A DNA stretch of 64,000 nucleotides from Tsukamurella tyrosinosolvens. GTDB taxonomy: Bacteria; Actinomycetota; Actinomycetes; Mycobacteriales; Mycobacteriaceae. Below the pieces are notes generated by a model that searched no databases, was not told where the DNA came from, and saw only the letters and a list, made by a program, of their open reading frames with translations. The stretch spans positions 4,216,001 through 4,280,000 of the forward strand of contig NZ_FNSA01000003.1 of NCBI RefSeq assembly GCF_900104775.1, read 5' to 3'. The translations under genes were made by a program, and so were the position numbers. Below are positions 60,212 to 64,000 of this stretch, one piece after another; position 1 is the first letter of the stretch; every line of letters begins with the position of its first letter.

Positions 60212-61158
60212 TTGTCGTCCCCCCGGTCCATCATCCGCACCTGCACCACGGTCACGATCAGGAGCACGAGGAACATGATCGTCGCGATGGTCGCGCCGTA
60301 GCCGGCGCGCTGGTTCCGGAAGGTCTGCCAGTAGATGTCGAACACCATCGTCGTGGTGCCGCCCTGCGGGCCGCCCGCGGGGAACATGATGTTGATGATG
60401 TCGAAGACCTGAAGGCTGTTGAGCAGCACGGTGATCGACAGGAAGTACGTCGCCGGGCGCAACTGCGGCAGCGTGACGCGCCAGAACTTGCGCCACGCCG
60501 GCGTCCCGTCGATCGCGGCGGCCTCGTCGAGATCCTTGTTGAGACCCTGCAGCGCGGCGAGGTAGATGACGAAGGTGTAGCCCAGGTTCTTCCAGATGTA
60601 GGTGAAGGTCACCAGGAACAGCGCCCAGCCGGGGTTCTGGTAGAAGTCCGGGCTCTCGATGCCGAACCACGCGAGGATCGAGGCGGCCGCGCCGAACTGC
60701 GGGTTGAACACGAAGTAGAAGGCCGCGCCGATCGCCGCGCCGGAGATCACGAAGGGCGCGAAGACGGCCGAGCGGACCAGGTTGCGGCCCTTGAGGTTCT
60801 GATCCAGCAGCATCGCCAGGGCGAGCCCCAGCACCATCGAGAAGACCACCGCGCTCACCGTGAAGATCAGCGTGATGGTGACGACCTGCCAGCTCTCCGC
60901 CTTGGTGAAGAACTCGCGGTAGTTGTCCAGCCCGATCCATTTCGCCGGGTCGGCGCCGGCGAGCGACCATTCGTGGAAGCTCAGCCGCACGTTGTCGATC
61001 AGCGGGCGATAGGTGAAGACGGCCAGCAGCACCAGGTTCGGCACGACGAACAACAGGAACAGCAGGTTGTCCTTGGGTACCAGGTTGGCGGCCAGCCCCG
61101 TCTTGGGTGATGGCTCCACCCGTTCGGTCGTGGCGGTCACTGCCGTAGCGTGCTGCAC
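60208..61158 (-). CDS. ugpA: Ugp importer permease
   Basis: A 316-residue permease from GTG 61158, first gene of the operon. Six membrane segments and the EAA loop DEAAAIDGTPAWRKFWRVTLP. The N-terminal ~25 residues are a hydrophilic lead with no signal peptide. Together ugpAEBC would import glycerophosphodiesters from lipid turnover as a carbon and phosphate source. Confidence 0.9.
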   Translation of the reverse strand: MQHATAVTATTERVEPSPKTGLAANLVPKDNLLFLLFVVPNLVLLAVFTYRPLIDNVRLSFHEWSLAGADPAKWIGLDNYREFFTKAESWQVVTITLIFTVSAVVFSMVLGLALAMLLDQNLKGRNLVRSAVFAPFVISGAAIGAAFYFVFNPQFGAAASILAWFGIESPDFYQNPGWALFLVTFTYIWKNLGYTFVIYLAALQGLNKDLDEAAAIDGTPAWRKFWRVTLPQLRPATYFLSITVLLNSLQVFDIINIMFPAGGPQGGTTTMVFDIYWQTFRNQRAGYGATIATIMFLVLLIVTVVQVRMMDRGDDK

Positions 61159-61238
61159 TTCCCCGTCCGGCGGACGAAAACCGGGAAAAGATTCGGTAAC
61201 GAATTCATGATCGCACGGGGCGCGTGCCGCGCTCCGGC

Positions 61239-61252
61239 ATGACAGATGTCAT
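61239..61252. promoter_or_regulatory. palindrome upstream of ugpA
   Basis: ATGACA (61239-61244) and TGTCAT (61247-61252) are perfectly inverted with a 2-bp centre, 81 bp before ugpA and 81 bp before the divergent small gene. A phosphate- or carbon-responsive regulator could act here; not established. Confidence 0.4.
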
Positions 61253-61332
61253 CGGGAATCGGTGACAACCAGCGGAAAAGCCCTGACAGCGCGCACTACT
61301 GGCCGGGCCGGATCGCGGCGAAGCTTGATCTC

Positions 61333-61614
61333 ATGAACGCCAACGATCTCCACACCGTCCACCGTCCCGAGCATCCGCACCCGGCCCCGTCCCGAAACGG
61401 GCTGCACGACTACTTCGTCGACGTCTGCCGGCTCGGCCCCGCGCCGACCCGGGCCCGCGAGGGCGCCGTCGTCGTCACGACCGTCCTCATCGTCGCCCTC
61501 GTCGTGGTCCTCCTGCAGCCGCCGGTGCTGCTGGCGTCGATCGTCGCCGGCGTCGCCGCGCTGCACCTCGCGGTGCGGTGGGTGCTCGGCACCCGGAAGT
61601 GGGACCGTCGATGA
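61333..61614 (+). CDS. small membrane protein, first gene of an ABC exporter operon
   Basis: A 93-residue protein from ATG 61333. A His/Pro-rich N-terminus (HTVHRPEHPHPAPSRNG) and DYFVDVCRLGPAPTRAREG are followed by two membrane helices (VVVTTVLIVALVVVLLQ, LLASIVAGVAALHLAVRWVLG). Its TGA overlaps the ATPase start (ATGA). Function unknown; tight coupling suggests a part in export. Confidence 0.7.
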   Translation: MNANDLHTVHRPEHPHPAPSRNGLHDYFVDVCRLGPAPTRAREGAVVVTTVLIVALVVVLLQPPVLLASIVAGVAALHLAVRWVLGTRKWDRR

Positions 61615-62576
61615 GCGCCCCGATCACTCCCGCCCCCGGCCCCGTCATCGAGGCGACCGGCCTGCGCCGCACCTACGGCTCGGGCGCGACCGCGTTCGAA
61701 GCGGTGCGCGGCATCGACCTGCACGTCGCGGCGGGCGAGGTCTTCGCGCTCCTCGGCACCAACGGCGCCGGCAAAACCTCGACGCTCGACCTGCTGGAGG
61801 GCCTCGCCCGGCCGAGCGCCGGCGAGCTCGCCGTCTTCGGCCTCGACCCGCACGCCGAGCGCCGCCGGGTCCGCCCGCTGACCGGCATCATGCTGCAGTC
61901 GGGCGGCCTGCCCGCCGAGCTGACCGTGCGCGAGACCCTGGAAATGTGGCGCGGCACCTGCAGCAATCCCACCACCGCCGACGCCGTGCTCGACCGTGTG
62001 AACCTGCGCGAGCGCGCCGACGTCCGGGTGGGCGCCCTCTCCGGCGGCGAGCAGCGGCGCGTCGACCTGGCGTGCGCGCTCATCGGGCAGCCGCGCCTGC
62101 TGTTCCTCGACGAGCCGACCACCGGCCTCGACCCCGAGAGCCGCCGCGCCACCTGGAAGCTGCTCGACGAGCTCAAGCGCGACGGCGTCACGATGGTGCT
62201 CACCACGCACTACCTCGACGAGGCCGAGGCGCTCGCCGACCGCATCGCGATCATGCACCGCGGCGCCATCGCCCGGCTCGGGACGCTCCGCGAGATCGTC
62301 GAGGGCCACCCCGCCGAGATCGCCTTCGACGACCCCGGCGTGCCCCTGCCGTCGCTCGCGGGCGGCTGGTCCGCCGGCGCCGATGGTGCCGGCCGCGTCA
62401 CGCTGCGCACCTTCCGGCTGCAGGACGACCTGCACGCCCTCCTCGGGTGGGCCGCCGACCGCGGCCTCGCGCTGTCCGGGCTGCAGGCCCGGCACCCCTC
62501 CCTCGAGTCCGTCTTCCTCACCATCGCGAGCGGGGACGAGACCCCCGCCGACGATCCGATCGGAGCCCCCGCATGA
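61611..62576 (+). CDS. ABC exporter ATP-binding protein
   Basis: A 321-residue ATPase. Walker A GTNGAGKT at 49-56, signature ALSGGEQRRVDLA, Walker B LLFLDEPTTGLD and H-loop TTHYLDEAEAL, then a DrrA-like C-terminal extension (LEIVEG, HPSLESVFLTI). Paired with the ABC-2 permease and a sensor kinase, as in antibiotic-sensing export operons. Confidence 0.9.
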   Translation: MSAPITPAPGPVIEATGLRRTYGSGATAFEAVRGIDLHVAAGEVFALLGTNGAGKTSTLDLLEGLARPSAGELAVFGLDPHAERRRVRPLTGIMLQSGGLPAELTVRETLEMWRGTCSNPTTADAVLDRVNLRERADVRVGALSGGEQRRVDLACALIGQPRLLFLDEPTTGLDPESRRATWKLLDELKRDGVTMVLTTHYLDEAEALADRIAIMHRGAIARLGTLREIVEGHPAEIAFDDPGVPLPSLAGGWSAGADGAGRVTLRTFRLQDDLHALLGWAADRGLALSGLQARHPSLESVFLTIASGDETPADDPIGAPA

Positions 62577-63403
62577 CCGCCACCACCGCCGCCACCGCGG
62601 CCGCACCCGCCGTCGGATACGGCCGGCACCCGCTGCGCGCCCTCGCGCACGCCGAGTTCCTGCAGTTCCGGCGCAACAAGACGCTGCTCTTCATGGGCAC
62701 CGTCTTCCCCATCGGCATGCCCCTGCTCCTGTTCTTCCTCGCGCGGGGCGACGCGGCGCCGAAGCCGCTCGGCGTGGCGATCACGATGGAGATGTTCGCG
62801 GTCTTCGCGCTTCTGTTCGTGCAGTACTACTCGGTGCTGTCGATGGTCACGACCCGCCGCTCCGAGGGCGTGCTCAAACGCCTGCGCACCGGCGAGTCCT
62901 CGGACCTGCAGATCCTCGCGGCGCCCGCGGTGCCGGGCATCGCGCTGACCGTCCTCGGCGCGGTCATCGTGTCCGGCGCGGTGTACGGCGCGGGCGGGCC
63001 GATGCCGGTGAACGCGCTACTCATGGTGTTCGCGCTCGCCGCGGGCCTGGTGATCTTCACGTTGCTCGCGCTGGCCACCAGCGCGATGACCAAGAACGCC
63101 GAGGCGGCGCAGATCACGTCGATGCCCGTCATGGTGATCTCGATGGTGGGCATGGCGAGCATCCGGCAGCTCCTCCCCGACCGGCTCGCGCTGATCGCCG
63201 ACTGGACGCCGTTCGCCGCGATCTCCGACCTCATCCGGCTGGGGCAGGCGGGCCTCGCGCCCGGGGCGCCCGACGACGCCGCCACGCTCGGCTTCGCCGC
63301 CACCTTCGGCGAGACCGGCCGTCCGCTTGCGACACTGGCGGTATGGACCGTGATCTCGGTAGTTCTCGCCAAGCGGTGGTTCCGCTGGGACGACCGCGGG
63401 TGA
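62573..63403 (+). CDS. ABC-2 type exporter permease
   Basis: A 276-residue permease overlapping the ATPase stop by ATGA. About six membrane segments; RRSEGVLKRLRTGESSDLQILAAPAVPGI is the conserved ABC-2 loop. Partner of the preceding ATPase. Confidence 0.88.
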   Translation: MTATTAATAAAPAVGYGRHPLRALAHAEFLQFRRNKTLLFMGTVFPIGMPLLLFFLARGDAAPKPLGVAITMEMFAVFALLFVQYYSVLSMVTTRRSEGVLKRLRTGESSDLQILAAPAVPGIALTVLGAVIVSGAVYGAGGPMPVNALLMVFALAAGLVIFTLLALATSAMTKNAEAAQITSMPVMVISMVGMASIRQLLPDRLALIADWTPFAAISDLIRLGQAGLAPGAPDDAATLGFAATFGETGRPLATLAVWTVISVVLAKRWFRWDDRG

Positions 63404-63407
63404 TCGC

Positions 63408-64000
63408 GTGATCCCCGCCCCGCTGCGCCGCGCCGTGGCGTGGTGGCGGGAGATGCCGGGTGTGGAGAAGTACCGCCTCTACACCCGGCTCGTCCTGCAG
63501 AGCGTGATGGTCGGTGTGGTCACGATGCTCCTCATCAGCGGGACCCGCGCCTGGCCCGCGATCGGCATCGTCATCGCCGGTCTCGCCTCGATCGCGGGGA
63601 TCGAGGCGCAGCCCGACCTCGCGATCCGCGCGACCGACCGCCAACGGCGCCTCGCCTGGCGGTTCGCGGTCGTCGGCGTCTCGGCGGTCTGGCTGGCCAC
63701 CGTGGCCGCGGCCCGGTTCCCCGGAGTGGACAAGAACGAAGCCGCGGTCACCGCGTCGATGACCTTCTTCATGGCGTGCGCGGGCGTGATCCCGTTCGTA
63801 CGGCATCGCTGGTTCGTCCTGATCGCGGGCGCGGTCCTCTCCCCACTGCTCACCCGCGGGCCCGACGCCTGGCAGATCGGCGCCCTCCTCGTGGCGGTGG
63901 GGGCCGCCCTCATGTGGACCTCGCGCAGCACCGTGTGGGGCATGCAGATCCTCACCGAGCTGGAGAACGGCAAGCGGCTCGCGGCCGAACTCGAGGTCGC
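63408..64000 (+). CDS. sensor histidine kinase, N-terminal membrane part (cut by window end)
   Basis: About 197 codons visible, from GTG 63408. Several membrane helices (VVTMLLISGTRAWPAIGIVIAG, VVGVSAVWLATVAAARF, WFVLIAGAVLSPLL, LLVAVGAALMWTS) lead to TELENGKRLAAELEV, the start of the DesK/NarX-type dimerisation helix whose H-box would follow outside the window. Likely pairs with a response regulator beyond the edge to control the exporter. Confidence 0.78.
   Translation, partial: MIPAPLRRAVAWWREMPGVEKYRLYTRLVLQSVMVGVVTMLLISGTRAWPAIGIVIAGLASIAGIEAQPDLAIRATDRQRRLAWRFAVVGVSAVWLATVAAARFPGVDKNEAAVTASMTFFMACAGVIPFVRHRWFVLIAGAVLSPLLTRGPDAWQIGALLVAVGAALMWTSRSTVWGMQILTELENGKRLAAELEV

Overview
This is a high-GC, gene-dense actinobacterial chromosome segment. 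The likely source is the Mycobacteriales (mycolic-acid group), perhaps Tsukamurella, Gordonia or a relative; I infer this and cannot prove it. Supporting signs are an S10 operon ending at rpsQ, a rpsL-rpsG-fusA-tuf str operon, a ugpAEBC glycerophosphodiester importer, an alpha-methylacyl-CoA racemase with the mycobacterial catalytic residues, Baeyer-Villiger monooxygenase clusters with KshB-type reductases, LppP/LprE-type lipoproteins and many leaderless starts.

Layout: (1) 1-5.4 kb is accessory: the start of a VapB-like antitoxin gene with a palindromic operator, a three-gene cassette (DUF559-type nuclease, small winged-helix-like protein, two-ATPase HerA/DUF87 protein) and an orphan SARP BTAD fragment. 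(2) 5.5-8.6 kb: DEAD-box RNA helicase and two paralogous exported proteins. (3) 8.6-13.8 kb: the complete S10 ribosomal operon on the minus strand. (4) 14-20.9 kb: lipoprotein esterase, DUF4442 protein, secreted trypsin-like protease, Ser/Thr kinase, Mcr racemase, a hydrolase, and two tandem small secreted proteins sharing an identical leader and signal sequence. (5) 20.9-26.6 kb: oxidative catabolism (BVMO, M50 protease, KshB-like reductase, zinc alcohol dehydrogenase, SDR, DUF5302). (6) 28.2-32.9 kb: the str operon with its promoter. (7) 32.9-39.8 kb: AlkA-type glycosylase, DUF5313, an ABC-2 exporter, a secreted protein, D-amino-acid oxidase, a thioesterase; two CRP/GlxR-type palindromes sit here. 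(8) 39.8-40.9 kb: a MNT/HEPN toxin-antitoxin pair in which the MNT protein carries its own winged helix. (9) 40.8-48 kb: FdhD, MerR regulator and a second BVMO gene cluster (ferritin-like protein, SDR, HSL-type hydrolase, divergent KshB-like reductase). (10) 48-55.7 kb: small genes, four tRNAs (Phe, Asp, Glu, Lys), an ECF sigma/DoxX pair, an ArsR/SRPBCC pair with a very clear operator, and an HNH nuclease that appears truncated by a nonsense codon. (11) 55.7-64 kb: GT4 glycosyltransferase, ugpAEBC, and an ABC exporter followed by a sensor kinase cut by the window end.

The best candidate for an undescribed system is the HerA-DUF559 cassette at 129-5127. Its three genes overlap by ATGA junctions, it pairs a nuclease fold with a double P-loop motor, and it lies next to a toxin-antitoxin locus. 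Other notable signals are the duplicated 8-codon leader peptides at 19.87/20.42 kb, the paired CRP-like sites at 34.18/35.94 kb with matching promoter spacing, and at least ten genes whose start codon lies 6-7 nt after a TANNNT -10 box.
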